Source: Streptomyces plumbidurans (GTDB lineage: Bacteria > Actinomycetota > Actinomycetes > Streptomycetales > Streptomycetaceae). Taken from it: a stretch of DNA of 62,668 nt. Shown piece after piece: positions 23,701 to 32,498 of this stretch (the stretch's first letter is position 1; every line of letters starts with the position of its first letter). The notes below the pieces were generated by a model. The model had not been told where the DNA came from. It did not search any database and saw only the letters and a list, made by a program, of their open reading frames with translations. The position numbers were made by a program, and so were the translations under genes. Location of the stretch: NCBI RefSeq assembly GCF_019857225.1, contig NZ_JAFJSY010000070.1, forward strand, positions 1-62,668, in the 5' to 3' direction.

Positions 23701-24959
23701 CCCACGGATACACGACCGGAAGCCCGGAGTCGACACCGTCGTACGGCATCCCGCAACAACGCCCGCTCCAGCCGCAAACGGTCCCTTCCTCTTCTCAGGC
23801 GCCGGCCCCGGCCCCGAAGAAGCCGGGCCGTGACCGCTATCTGGACCTGCTGCGCTCGATCGCGCTGGTCCGTGTGGTGGTGTACCACCTGTTCGGCTGG
23901 GCCTGGCTGTCGGTCCTGTTCCCGTCCATGGGCGTGATGTTCGCGCTGGCGGGCTCGCTGATGGCACGGTCGCTCAACCGTCCGACGATGAGCGTGATCC
24001 GGGGGAGGGTGCGCAGGCTGCTGCCGCCCCTGTGGGCGTTCAGCGCGGTGGTGCTGGCGATGATGTTCGCGCAGGGCTGGAATCCGGCGAAGGACCCGGA
24101 CAACGGCGGCACTTGGGGCATCGTCGAACTGTTCGACTACATCGTCCCGATCGGCGCCCCGCCCTACCCCTGGCACCTCGGCCACGCCGGTGGCCTGCTG
24201 GACGCCGACTGGGCCGACCAGGCGGCCGGACCGCTGTGGTACCTGCGGGCGTACCTCTGGTTCGTGGTCGCCTCCCCGTTGCTGCTGTGGGCGTTCCGTC
24301 GGGTCCCGTGGGCGACGCTGCTGGCCCCGCTGGGCCTGACGGCGATCGTCGGCACGGGCCTGGTGACCATCCCGGGCGAGACCGGCAACGCGGTCACCGA
24401 CTTCACGGTCTACGGCGGCTGCTGGGTGCTGGGCTTCGCCCACCACGAGGGGGTGCTCAAGCGGGTCCCGCGCTATGTCGCCGTCTCCTGCTCGGTGTTC
24501 GTGATGGCGTTCGGGCTGTGGTGGGCCTCGGGGCATCTGGGCCCGGACGGCTGGGACCTCAACGACATCCCGCTGGCCCAGGCGACCTGGTCCTTCGGCT
24601 TCGTGGTGATCCTGCTGCAGTACTCACCGTCCTGGCAGGAACTCCCGGGCCGGCTGGCCAAGTGGGACAAGCTGGTGACCCTCGCCAACAACCGCGCGGT
24701 CACCATCTACCTCTGGCACAACCTGCTGATCATGGCCACGGTCCCGATCATCGACCAGGCGTACAACCTCCCCTTCATGGAGAGCGACCGAGCGGCCTCG
24801 ACCCTCGACTCCACCTACATGCTCTGGATGTTCGTCCTCGTCTGGCCCCTCATCGCCCTCGCGATCCTCGCCTTCGGCTGGATCGAGGACATCGCCGCAA
24901 AGCGAAGCCCACGGCTGTGGCCGAACGGGGCGAAACGCGGGGGGCGCCGAAAGGGGTGA
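23697..24959 (+). CDS. Acyltransferase family 3 membrane protein of the mat operon
   Basis: The 420-residue protein has a Pro/Gln-rich cytoplasmic start of about 40 residues and then about ten membrane segments. RDRYLDLLRSIALVRVVVYHLFGW at about 42-65 is the typical first segment with R-x10-H of membrane O-acyltransferases. Such enzymes move acetyl or succinyl groups onto surface polysaccharides. Its ATG overlaps the matB stop codon by four bases, so it probably modifies the MatB product (inference). The C-terminus is basic. Confidence 0.85.
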   Translation: MTHGYTTGSPESTPSYGIPQQRPLQPQTVPSSSQAPAPAPKKPGRDRYLDLLRSIALVRVVVYHLFGWAWLSVLFPSMGVMFALAGSLMARSLNRPTMSVIRGRVRRLLPPLWAFSAVVLAMMFAQGWNPAKDPDNGGTWGIVELFDYIVPIGAPPYPWHLGHAGGLLDADWADQAAGPLWYLRAYLWFVVASPLLLWAFRRVPWATLLAPLGLTAIVGTGLVTIPGETGNAVTDFTVYGGCWVLGFAHHEGVLKRVPRYVAVSCSVFVMAFGLWWASGHLGPDGWDLNDIPLAQATWSFGFVVILLQYSPSWQELPGRLAKWDKLVTLANNRAVTIYLWHNLLIMATVPIIDQAYNLPFMESDRAASTLDSTYMLWMFVLVWPLIALAILAFGWIEDIAAKRSPRLWPNGAKRGGRRKG

Positions 24960-24976
24960 TGGACAGGCTGGCGTGG

Positions 24977-25477
24977 TCACTTCGACCGCCGCGCCGGCAG
25001 CCCGAGCCTCTCCGGGGGGATCATCGCCGCCGGCATCCAGCTGAACCCGACGGCGAAAACGGCGGCGAGGGTCGTGGCCGGCGCGGGGAGGAGCCGCCCG
25101 AGCTGGGCCACGACCACCGCGAGAACCAGCACGTAGACGTCGAAGGCCAGCAGGGCGAGAAGCTTGCGTCCGGCCGCGCCGACGCCCACCCGCGGGTTCT
25201 TGTCCGTGCCCTTCACCATGCCGAACAGCACCACCGGCACCACCAGCCCGGTGACCCCGCCGAGCGCGATGCCCCCGACCACCAGGGCGTTGCGCCCGTC
25301 GCCGGGGATCACCGAGGACAGCGGTGCCGCGTCGGCGGCGTCGAGGAGGAGCGCCACCGCCGCGAAGGCGCCGATCAGCACGGCCGCCAGAACGACCGTC
25401 ACCCCCAGCGCGAAAACGACGTTCCCGCCGGCGGTGCGCTGCGCCTTCGAGCGCTCGGGCGTCGACTCGGCGGACAT
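24977..25477 (-). CDS. Hypothetical four-segment membrane protein
   Basis: The 166-residue protein has four hydrophobic segments (about 20-46, 62-87, 103-126 and 130-150) and no motif I recognise. The loop between the second and third segment is short and basic (VKGTDKNPRVGVGAAGRK). The ATG at 25477 is preceded by AAAGGGAGGG. It is convergent with the mat operon, only 17 bases apart, and divergent from the next gene. Confidence 0.72.
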   Translation of the reverse strand: MSAESTPERSKAQRTAGGNVVFALGVTVVLAAVLIGAFAAVALLLDAADAAPLSSVIPGDGRNALVVGGIALGGVTGLVVPVVLFGMVKGTDKNPRVGVGAAGRKLLALLAFDVYVLVLAVVVAQLGRLLPAPATTLAAVFAVGFSWMPAAMIPPERLGLPARRSK

Positions 25478-25659
25478 GGACCCTCCCTTTCCTGTGCGGG
25501 TCCGCCAGAGAATAGCCGCGCCCTTGGCCGGGCTTCCTGCTGCGTACGTCGGTCAAGCCCCCGTCAAGTGCCGCGGCCGCGATTCCCCGGGGGGCGGCGT
25601 GCATGACAGACTGCCTCGGTTGCTTAGGTGAACGGCGTGCCCACGGGGGAGCAGGAGCG

Positions 25660-26592
25660 ATGAGTAAGCGGCAGATTCAGAAGATGCTGCAGTTGATGGC
25701 CGGCGGGGAGCCCGTCGAGCTCACCAGTCCGATGGCTTCCGTGAAGAAGCTGTCGCGGCTCGCCTTCGTGGCCCAGCAGTTCGGCTACGAGTACATGGAC
25801 GCCCGGTACACCGGCTCGCGCAACAACCAGCTGAAGATGCTGATCGTGCCCGACCCCGGTCCGCAGGCGCGGGCGCGGGCCGCGCAGAACTGGGCGCAGT
25901 ATCCGAACGCGAGCGACGGGGAGTCCCTTCCGCCCCTCGTCCCGGACGCCCTCGAACTCCTCAAGGCCCGGATCCAGTTCGACCTCACCGGCAAGAACGG
26001 CGAGAAGCGGTTGGGGTACGCGGCGCTCGGCGTCACCGTGGCCTGTGCGATCGCCGGGTTCCGGCTGGGCGGCGAGTCCGTCGACTTCGTCATCGCGGGC
26101 ATCTCCTGGCTGGTCCTCATGGCGCTCGTCGGCGTCGGTCTGCTGGTGAACCGCAAGCGCAACGCCAAGTTCGCGAGGCGGCTGCAGGCCGCCGGGTTCC
26201 AGCCGATGACGGACGAGACGGGCCGGGTGCGGTACCTGCCGCCGGGCATGCAGATGCCGGGAACGCAGATGCCCGGGATGCAGATGCCGGGCGGCGGCAA
26301 CCCCTTCGCGAACGGCCCCTACGGCGCCCCGCAGCCGAACGGCCCCTACGGCGCCCAGCCGCAGCAGCCCCCGCAGCAGCCGTACGGATATCCGCAGCAG
26401 CAGCCGCCCCAGCCCTACGCCCAGCCGGCACCGGCACCGGCGGCGTACGGCCAGCCCCCGCAGCAGCCGCAGGCCCCCGGCCCGTACGCGCCCCAGCAGC
26501 CGTACCAGCAGCAGCCCTACCCGCAGCAGCCGTACCCGCAGCAGCAGCCCGACCCCCAGCAGAACCCCAACTGGCAGTCGCCCCAGCGCTGA
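25660..26592 (+). CDS. Membrane protein with Pro/Gln/Tyr-rich tail
   Basis: The 310-residue protein has a soluble N-terminal region of about 120 residues (SKRQIQKMLQLMAGGEP... with FGYEYMDARY), two membrane segments (LGYAALGVTVACAIAGFRLG and FVIAGISWLVLMALVGVGLLV) and a tail of about 110 residues rich in PQQPYG-like repeats. MQMPG is repeated three times before the tail. Such tails are common in Streptomyces membrane proteins and are likely to be disordered. ATG 25660 was chosen over an upstream ATG because GGAG lies close by. The function is unknown. The next gene is narK. Confidence 0.78.
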   Translation: MSKRQIQKMLQLMAGGEPVELTSPMASVKKLSRLAFVAQQFGYEYMDARYTGSRNNQLKMLIVPDPGPQARARAAQNWAQYPNASDGESLPPLVPDALELLKARIQFDLTGKNGEKRLGYAALGVTVACAIAGFRLGGESVDFVIAGISWLVLMALVGVGLLVNRKRNAKFARRLQAAGFQPMTDETGRVRYLPPGMQMPGTQMPGMQMPGGGNPFANGPYGAPQPNGPYGAQPQQPPQQPYGYPQQQPPQPYAQPAPAPAAYGQPPQQPQAPGPYAPQQPYQQQPYPQQPYPQQQPDPQQNPNWQSPQR

Positions 26593-26605
26593 GAGCCGTT
26601 CGTAA

Positions 26606-26666
26606 CGCAAGGGTCCGCTACCTCTCATCCCGCCGCCGCGCGGGGTGAGAGCAACGTTCCCTTGCG
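26606..26666 (+). other. Two-tier hairpin between the PQ-rich gene and narK
   Basis: An inner 12-bp stem with one G-U pair (26622-26633 with 26640-26651) is enclosed by a perfect 8-bp outer stem CGCAAGGG/CCCTTGCG (26606-26613 with 26659-26666). No T-run follows. It could terminate the upstream gene or form part of a narK leader. Confidence 0.6.
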
Positions 26667-26676
26667 GTCACCCGGT

Positions 26677-26692
26677 GCCACAGCGCGGAAAC
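26677..26692 (+). promoter_or_regulatory. Possible half GlnR-type box upstream of narK
   Basis: GCCAC, six bases, then GAAAC matches the gTnAC-n6-GaAAC pattern of Streptomyces GlnR sites with one mismatch. It lies about 50 bases before the narK start codon. Both narK and nnaR belong to the nitrogen regulon in S. coelicolor (memory). Confidence 0.3.
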
Positions 26693-26742
26693 CCCGTCTC
26701 CCTACCTTCGGGTTGCATCACCCCGGAGCACGTGGAGGCGTC

Positions 26743-28095
26743 ATGACAGCCGGTGGCCGCTGGATCCAGCAGTGGGATCCCGAGGACGAGACCTTCTGGA
26801 AGGAGACCGGGGAGAGGATCGCCAAGCGCAATCTCTGGTTCTCCGTCCTCTCCGAGCACATCGGATTCTCCATCTGGACCCTGTGGTCCGTACTGGTGCT
26901 CTTCATGGGCCCGGAGTACGGCCTGACCCCGGCCGACAAGTTCCTGCTGACGTCCCTGGTGACCCTGGTCGGCACCGTGGTCCGCGTCCCCTACACCTTC
27001 GCCGTCGCGATCTTCGGCGGCCGGAACTGGACCGTCGTATCCGCGGGCCTGCTCCTCGTCCCGACGGTCGCCGCGTTCGCGGTGATGAAGCCGGGGACGT
27101 CCTTCACCACCTTCCTGTGGATCGGCCTGCTGGCCGGCATCGGCGGCGGCAACTTCGCCTCCTCGATGACCAACATCAACGCCTTCTTCCCGCTGCGGCA
27201 GAAGGGCTGGGCCCTCGGGCTGAACGCCGGCGGCGGCAACCTCGGTGTCGCGGCGATCCAGTTGGTGGCCCTCGCCGTCATCGGCGCCAGTGGCGGACCG
27301 CGGGTGCTGCTCGGGATCTACATCCCGCTCATCGTCGTCGCCGCCGTCCTCGCCGCGCTCTTCATGGACAGCATCGAGAACGTGAAGAACGACACCGGGG
27401 CCGCCAGGGACGCCGCGAAGGACGCGCACACCTGGATCATGTCCTTCCTCTACATCGGGACGTTCGGCTCCTTCATCGGCTACAGCTTCGCGTTCGGCCA
27501 GGTGCTGACGACCCAGTTCGGGCGTACGCCGCTGCAGGCCACGTATCTCACCTTCATGGGCCCGCTGCTCGGCTCACTGGTCCGGCCCGTGGGCGGGCGG
27601 CTCGCCGACCGGTTCGGCGGCGCGAGGATCACGCTCTGGAACTACGTCGCGATGGCGGCCGCGACGGCGGTGCTGGTCCTCGCCAGTACGCAGAAGTCGC
27701 TGCCCCTGTTCGTGGCTGCGTTCGTCGTGCTGTTCTCGCTGACCGGCATCGGGAACGGCTCCACGTTCAAGATGATCCCGGGCATCTTCCAGGCCAAGGC
27801 CGCCGCCAAGGGGCTTCAGGGCGAGGCGGCGGCCGTCCACGCACGCCGCCTGTCCGGCGCCTCCATGGGGCTGATCGGCGCGGTCGGCGCGCTCGGCGGC
27901 GTCGGCATCAACCTGGCCTTCCGGCAGTCGTTCCTCTCCTACGGCTCCGGCACGGGCGCCTTCGTCACCTTCCTCGCCTACTACGCTGTCTGTTTCGGGG
28001 TGACCTGGGCCGTATACCTGCGCCGCCCGGTCGCGCGGGGCGGCGCGACGGCCGCCACGGAGGCCAAGCCCCAGCTCAGCTATGCCGAGGTGTGA
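26743..28095 (+). CDS. narK: Nitrate/nitrite transporter NarK
   Basis: This is a 450-residue MFS nitrate/nitrite porter with twelve membrane segments. Both nitrate-signature glycine-rich motifs are seen: GIGGGNFASSMTNINAFFP and GIGNGSTFKMIPGIF, and GGRLADRFGGAR is the MFS loop. The N-terminal WIQQWDPEDETFWKETG is typical for the actinobacterial group. ATG 26743 has GGAGG at 26734-26738. It imports nitrate or exports nitrite for assimilation. The regulator gene nnaR follows on the same strand after 116 bases. Confidence 0.95.
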   Translation: MTAGGRWIQQWDPEDETFWKETGERIAKRNLWFSVLSEHIGFSIWTLWSVLVLFMGPEYGLTPADKFLLTSLVTLVGTVVRVPYTFAVAIFGGRNWTVVSAGLLLVPTVAAFAVMKPGTSFTTFLWIGLLAGIGGGNFASSMTNINAFFPLRQKGWALGLNAGGGNLGVAAIQLVALAVIGASGGPRVLLGIYIPLIVVAAVLAALFMDSIENVKNDTGAARDAAKDAHTWIMSFLYIGTFGSFIGYSFAFGQVLTTQFGRTPLQATYLTFMGPLLGSLVRPVGGRLADRFGGARITLWNYVAMAAATAVLVLASTQKSLPLFVAAFVVLFSLTGIGNGSTFKMIPGIFQAKAAAKGLQGEAAAVHARRLSGASMGLIGAVGALGGVGINLAFRQSFLSYGSGTGAFVTFLAYYAVCFGVTWAVYLRRPVARGGATAATEAKPQLSYAEV

Positions 28096-28123
28096 CGTAA
28101 CACCGGCGACATCACGCCGAACC

Positions 28124-28151
28124 GAGCCTGTCACGGGGCGTTGACAGGCTC
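28124..28151 (+). terminator. Hairpin between narK and nnaR
   Basis: A perfect 10-bp stem, GAGCCTGTCA (28124-28133) with TGACAGGCTC (28142-28151), has an eight-base loop. No T-run follows; it may end the narK transcript. Confidence 0.55.
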
Positions 28152-28211
28152 GATCGGCATGCACGCAGTACCGCCGTACTGCATGTACGACGACTCTTCG
28201 GGACGAGAGCC

Positions 28212-29390
28212 ATGCACGAGGAACAGCAGCAACCCGACGAACAGCAGCACCCCGTAGCCGCCGGCCACGGCCCGCTGGCCGGTTTCACGGTCGGCGTGAC
28301 GGCCGCGCGCCGCGCCGACGAGCTGGGCGCACTGCTGCAGCGACGGGGAGCCGCCGTCCTGCACGCACCGGCCCTGCGCATCGTGCCGCTCGCCGACGAC
28401 AGCGAGCTGCTGGCGGCGACGAAGGACCTGCTCGACCAGGCGCCGGACGTCGTGGTCGCGACGACCGCGATCGGGTTCAGGGGCTGGGTCGAGGCCGCCG
28501 AGGGCTGGGGTCTCGGGGAGCAGCTGCTCGACCGGCTGCGCCACGGGGAGCTGCTCGCGCGCGGGCCCAAGGTCAAGGGCGCGATCCGGGCCGCCGGGCT
28601 GACGGAGGACTGGTCGCCGTCGAGCGAGTCGATGGCCGAGGTGCTGGACCGGCTGCTGGAGGAGGGGGTCGACGGACGCCGGGTGGCCGTACAGCTGCAC
28701 GGGGAGCCGCTGCCCGGGTTCGTGGAGTCGCTGCGGGCCGGGGGAGCGGAGGTCGTCGGGGTTCCGGTGTACCGGTGGATGCCGCCGGAGGACCTTGGTC
28801 CGGTGGACCGGCTGCTGGACGCGGCCGTCTCCCGGGGGCTGGACGCGATCACCTTCACCAGCGCGCCCGCCGCCGTCTCCCTGCTGGACCGGGCCGAGGA
28901 GCGCGGGCTGACGGCCGAGCTGCTCGCCGCCCTGCACCACGACGTGCTGCCGGCGTGTGTCGGCCCGGTCACCGCGGTGCCGCTGCAGGCCCGCGGCATC
29001 GACACGGTCCAGCCCGAGCGCTTCCGGCTCGGTCCGCTCGTCCAGCTGCTGTGCCAGGAACTGCCGGGCCGGGCACGCGTCCTGCCCGTCGCCGGGCACC
29101 GGGTGGAGATCCGCGGCCAGGCGGTCATCGTCGACGGCCGGCTGAGGCCCGTACCGCCCGCCGGGATGTCGCTGCTGCGTGCCCTGTCCCGGCGGCCCGG
29201 GTGGGTGGTGTCCCGGGCGGAGCTGCTGCGGGCCCTGCCGGGGGCGGGGCGCGACGAGCACGCGGTGGAGACCGCGATGGCCCGGCTGCGTACGGCACTC
29301 GGCGCTCCGAAGCTGATCCAGACCGTGGTGAAGCGGGGGTACCGGCTGGCACTGGACCCGGCGGCCGACGCGAAGTACGCGGACGACTGA
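28212..29390 (+). CDS. nnaR: Uroporphyrinogen-III-synthase-type regulator NnaR
   Basis: The 392-residue protein joins a HemD-like domain (about 22-270: GFTVGVTAARRADELGALLQRRGA, ITFTSAPAAVSLL, CVGPVTAVPLQARG) to a C-terminal winged-helix DNA-binding domain (about 300-385: VSRAELLRALPG...AVETAMARLRTALG...VVKRGYRLAL) of the OmpR type. Next to narK, this is the architecture of NnaR (SCO2958), which co-activates nitrate and nitrite reduction genes with GlnR in S. coelicolor (memory of published work). The HemD part probably senses rather than catalyses. ATG 28212 follows GGGACGAGAG. It probably activates narK and its own gene. Confidence 0.88.
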   Translation: MHEEQQQPDEQQHPVAAGHGPLAGFTVGVTAARRADELGALLQRRGAAVLHAPALRIVPLADDSELLAATKDLLDQAPDVVVATTAIGFRGWVEAAEGWGLGEQLLDRLRHGELLARGPKVKGAIRAAGLTEDWSPSSESMAEVLDRLLEEGVDGRRVAVQLHGEPLPGFVESLRAGGAEVVGVPVYRWMPPEDLGPVDRLLDAAVSRGLDAITFTSAPAAVSLLDRAEERGLTAELLAALHHDVLPACVGPVTAVPLQARGIDTVQPERFRLGPLVQLLCQELPGRARVLPVAGHRVEIRGQAVIVDGRLRPVPPAGMSLLRALSRRPGWVVSRAELLRALPGAGRDEHAVETAMARLRTALGAPKLIQTVVKRGYRLALDPAADAKYADD

Positions 29391-29440
29391 GCGGACGGCG
29401 GGCACGGCTCACACTCGGAGCCTCACAACCCCGGAGCGGC

Positions 29441-29968
29441 TCACACTCCGGTGCGGCTGACCGCTTCGGCCCGGTGCTCCCAAGTGCCGGGCGTGGCACG
29501 GCCGTAGAGCACGAGCGCCCGTGCCAGACATCCCAGCGCCACCGTCGACGCGACCGCCCGCACCACGTTCCACGCCACCCACGGGTCCTCGAAGTGCTCC
29601 CGTGCGGCGGCCGGGTCGGGCATGGCCGCCAGGTCGTCGTTGAGCGGGATGTTGAAGGCGACCGTGGTCACGAAGCCGAAGGCGTACGAGGCCAGGGCCG
29701 CCCACACCCACCACCGGCAGGGCTGCCCGCGCAGCTGCCATGCCGACACGCCTGTCAGCAGCAGCGCGCCGAAGAAGCCGAGGAAGAACACCGGGTTCTG
29801 GATCACGTCGTTGATGTCGTTCATGACCTCGACGTAGACGCGATCGTCGCTGCGGGCCAGGGCAGGCATCACACAGCACGCGAAGATGTAGTAGACCCCG
29901 GCGATCAGGCCCATGGCGACCGTGGCCGCACCCAGTACGTGTCCCGTGCTCCTGCTGTGCGTCGTCAT
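29441..29968 (-). CDS. DUF1772 (anthrone oxygenase-like) membrane protein
   Basis: The 175-residue protein has four membrane segments in the pattern of the DUF1772 family: VLGAATVAMGLIAGVYYIFACCVMPALAR, FFLGFFGALLLTGVSAW, WWVWAALASYAFGFVTTVAFNIPLND and a last segment around AVASTVALGCLARALVL. FNIPLND and WVAWNVVR are conserved positions. Some members are anthrone oxygenases, but most have no known role. It is convergent with nnaR and divergent from the CGNR gene. Confidence 0.8.
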   Translation of the reverse strand: MTTHSRSTGHVLGAATVAMGLIAGVYYIFACCVMPALARSDDRVYVEVMNDINDVIQNPVFFLGFFGALLLTGVSAWQLRGQPCRWWVWAALASYAFGFVTTVAFNIPLNDDLAAMPDPAAAREHFEDPWVAWNVVRAVASTVALGCLARALVLYGRATPGTWEHRAEAVSRTGV

Positions 29969-30144
29969 GCCCTCAAGTCAACGGACGGCGGCCGTGGCGG
30001 ACCATCGCCGAAACGCGCGCCCGCATAAGCAGACGTCCACGGGCCGCCGGTACGAGGGGTTCCGGCCGCGCGAACGGGCAGGCACTGTAGGAGGGATCGG
30101 TTCCCCCAGCCTCTCGGGTTCCCTAGCCAGGCGGTGACAGGCAC

Positions 30145-30741
30145 ATGGCACTGGGTACGGCCACGGTCGGTTACGAGTTGCGGTTCGACGCCGGGCGGAT
30201 CTGCCTGGACCTCCTCGCGACCACCCACCCGGAGGAACGGTTCGACTCCCTGGACGTGCTGCGTGCCTGGATCACCGCGGCGGGCCTCGCGCCGCTCGGC
30301 ACACCGCTGGCCCACGCCGACGCGTCCTGGCTGGTGGCCTTCCGCGAACTGCGCGGACACGTGGGGGAGTTGGTCGCCAGCAGGATCGCGGCCGAGCCCC
30401 GCCCCTCGTACGACATCGCGCTCGCCCGGGTGAACGAGATCGCCCGCGTCGCACCCCCCGCCCCGCGCGCCGCACGGGCCCAGGACGGCTCGCTCGTGCG
30501 GGAGTTGGCCGCACCGCCCGAGTGCGCGCAGCTGCTCGGGGCGATCGCCCGGGACGCCGTGGAGCTGCTCACCGACCCGGTCGCGCGGGCCGGTCTGCGG
30601 CAGTGCGAGGGGGACAACTGCCCGATCATCTACGTCGATTCGTCCCGGGGACGCAGGAGGCGCTGGTGCTCCAGTGAGGTCTGCGGGAACCGGGAGAGGG
30701 TGGCGCGGCACCGGCGGAGGGCGGCGCTGGCGCGCGCCTGA
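30145..30741 (+). CDS. CGNR zinc-finger protein with ABATE domain
   Basis: The 198-residue protein has an N-terminal ABATE-type region (RFDAGRICLDLLATT) and a C-terminal CGNR zinc finger: C-x4-C near 152-157 (CEGDNC), then WCS and VCGNRERVARHRRR. The family is thought to act as stress-related transcriptional regulators. The finger is complete. ATG 30145 is preceded by a weak AGGCGGTGAC. The targets are unknown. It lies upstream of sigU but is probably transcribed separately. Confidence 0.82.
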   Translation: MALGTATVGYELRFDAGRICLDLLATTHPEERFDSLDVLRAWITAAGLAPLGTPLAHADASWLVAFRELRGHVGELVASRIAAEPRPSYDIALARVNEIARVAPPAPRAARAQDGSLVRELAAPPECAQLLGAIARDAVELLTDPVARAGLRQCEGDNCPIIYVDSSRGRRRRWCSSEVCGNRERVARHRRRAALARA

Positions 30742-30941
30742 CGTCCTGTATGCCGCTTCTGTGGCACTTCCGTAAAACCGGGGTTCAAGTGATTTCGATT
30801 ACACACCGTTTGCCTCACCCGTGACACGGGCAGCGGGCTCGATCTTGCCGCTGTGGCGGAAATGTAAAGATCGTACGGTGGGAATGTGCCTTCATGTCCC
30901 CTCTCATCACGTCACGCCGAAGGAAACTGTCACCCCGCTTT

Positions 30942-30967
30942 GAACATGACCCGCACCACATCCGTAT
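30942..30967 (+). promoter_or_regulatory. Candidate ECF-type promoter of sigU
   Basis: GAAC (30942-30945), a 17-base spacer and CGTAT (30963-30967) fit the -35/-10 pattern of ECF sigma factors. The spacing to the GTG start is about 50 bases. ECF genes are often autoregulated, so sigma-U itself could use it. Confidence 0.4.
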
Positions 30968-31016
30968 CTGGGGGCGAGCGACCGACTGGGGGAACCCCCG
31001 GACATCGGAGGTGGGC

Positions 31017-31592
31017 GTGCGCAAGGATTCCGTCGTGGCCAATGAACGTGGATCGAGGGCCCGACATCGCATGTCCCAGCCCTCGGAACCAGATGAGGAG
31101 CTGATGCGTGCCCTCTACCGAGAGCATGCCGGACCTCTCCTTGCGTACGTCCTCCGGCTCGTGGCCGGAGATCGCCAACGCGCCGAGGACGTGGTTCAGG
31201 AGACGCTAATCCGTGCCTGGAAGAACGCTGGTCAGCTCAATCGAGCGACTGGATCGGTACGCCCCTGGCTGGTGACGGTCGCACGCCGCATCGTCATCGA
31301 CGGCCACCGCAGCCGGCAGGCCCGGCCGCAGGAGGTCGATCCGTCGCCGCTGGAGGTCATCCCCGCGGAGGACGAGATCGACAAGGCGCTGTGGTTGATG
31401 ACGCTGTCGGACGCGCTGGACGACCTGACCCCGGCCCACCGGGAGGTGCTCGTCGAGACGTATTTCAAGGGGCGTACGGTCAATGAGGCGGCCGAGACGC
31501 TGGGCATTCCCAGTGGCACGGTGCGCTCACGGGTGTTCTACGCCCTGCGGTCGATGAAGCTCGCACTGGAGGAGCGGGGGGTGACGGCGTGA
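31017..31592 (+). CDS. sigU: ECF RNA polymerase sigma factor SigU
   Basis: This is a 191-residue ECF sigma factor. Region 2 covers about 25-95 (LMRALYREHAGPLLAYVLRLV, RAEDVVQETLIRAWKN) and region 4 covers about 130-185 (LTPAHREVLVETYFKGRTVNEAAETLGIPSGTVRSRVFYALRSM). The gene pair and sequence match what I remember of S. coelicolor SigU (SCO2954) and its anti-sigma RsuA. In that species release of sigma-U disturbs morphological differentiation and secretion. GTG 31017 has GGAGG five bases upstream. The stop codon overlaps the anti-sigma start, which keeps both proteins at matched levels. Confidence 0.92.
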   Translation: MRKDSVVANERGSRARHRMSQPSEPDEELMRALYREHAGPLLAYVLRLVAGDRQRAEDVVQETLIRAWKNAGQLNRATGSVRPWLVTVARRIVIDGHRSRQARPQEVDPSPLEVIPAEDEIDKALWLMTLSDALDDLTPAHREVLVETYFKGRTVNEAAETLGIPSGTVRSRVFYALRSMKLALEERGVTA

Positions 31593-32413
31593 TGAGTGTT
31601 TACGGGGGAAACCAGGGATTCGGCACAGGTGGTTCGGGTATGTCTGGCTCCATGATGGGATCTCCGGGCCCGAGCGAGCACGAAACGGTCGGCGCCTACG
31701 CCCTCGGCATCCTGGACGACGCCGAGGCCACCGCCTTCGAGGCACATCTCGCGACCTGTGAATGGTGCGCCCAGCAGCTCGACGAACTGGCCGGGATGGA
31801 ACCGATGCTGGCCGCGCTCGCGGACCTGCCGGAGACCGGATCGCCCGCGATCGGCGAGTCCCTCTCCGCACGGCCCAGCCCACGGCTCGCGGAGAAGCTC
31901 GTCGACGAGGTCTCCGAACGCCGGGCGCTCAAGCGCCGCAAGAGCTTCTACATGGTGGCGGCCGCGGCCGCACTGATCATCGGCGGCCCGCTCGCGGTCA
32001 TGGCGGCGAACGGCGGAGGCAACTCGGGCACCGAGGCGACCCCGCTGTCGGCCGGCGCCAAGGCGGCCTTCGGCACCATCTCCGACAAGGTGACGGCGAC
32101 CGACAACGCCACCAAGGTCAAGGCGACCGTCGCGATGGAGAAGAAGGACTGGGGCACCTGGGGCGTGGTGGAGCTCAGCAACGTCAAGGGCCCGCTGAAG
32201 TGCTCGCTCATCGCCGTCGGCAAGAACGGCGAGCGCGAGACGATGTCCTCCTGGTCGGTCCCCAAGTGGGGCTACGGCATCCCCAACGCCAAGGTCCCGG
32301 AGGCCAAGCAGCCCCTGTACGCCCAGGGCGGCGCCGCCTTCCAGCCGAACGAGATCGACCACTTCGAGGTGCTGACCTTCGACGGCAAGAGGCTCGTGCA
32401 GGTCGACGCGTAG
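31592..32413 (+). CDS. rsuA: Anti-sigma factor RsuA, zinc-binding, membrane
   Basis: The 273-residue protein has a zinc-binding anti-sigma domain in its first 95 residues; HLATCEWC (about 52-59) gives the H-x3-C-x2-C motif. One membrane segment, FYMVAAAAALIIGGPLAVMA, spans about 119-138. The extracellular domain of about 135 residues has conserved GTWGVVELSNVKGPLKCSLIAV, resembling RskA-type sensor domains. It holds SigU at the membrane until a signal leads to its release. The start is ATG 31592, sharing one base with the sigU stop; a GTG at 31589 is possible. It begins with a Gly/Ser/Met-rich stretch. Confidence 0.9.
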   Translation: MSVYGGNQGFGTGGSGMSGSMMGSPGPSEHETVGAYALGILDDAEATAFEAHLATCEWCAQQLDELAGMEPMLAALADLPETGSPAIGESLSARPSPRLAEKLVDEVSERRALKRRKSFYMVAAAAALIIGGPLAVMAANGGGNSGTEATPLSAGAKAAFGTISDKVTATDNATKVKATVAMEKKDWGTWGVVELSNVKGPLKCSLIAVGKNGERETMSSWSVPKWGYGIPNAKVPEAKQPLYAQGGAAFQPNEIDHFEVLTFDGKRLVQVDA

Positions 32414-32498
32414 CCAAGAGCCAGTGGCTCCTACGTAGCTTTGCCGGGTCCCCTTCGCGTACGGTTGACGGCTGCCCAGCACGTCAGAAGGGGGCCCG

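Noticed and set aside
32414..32498. Rifamycin-associated element before the HelD gene
   Set aside because: No 19-bp inverted repeat of the GGGGCTTGCGGCAAG type was found; only a short GAGCC/GGCTC hairpin is there.
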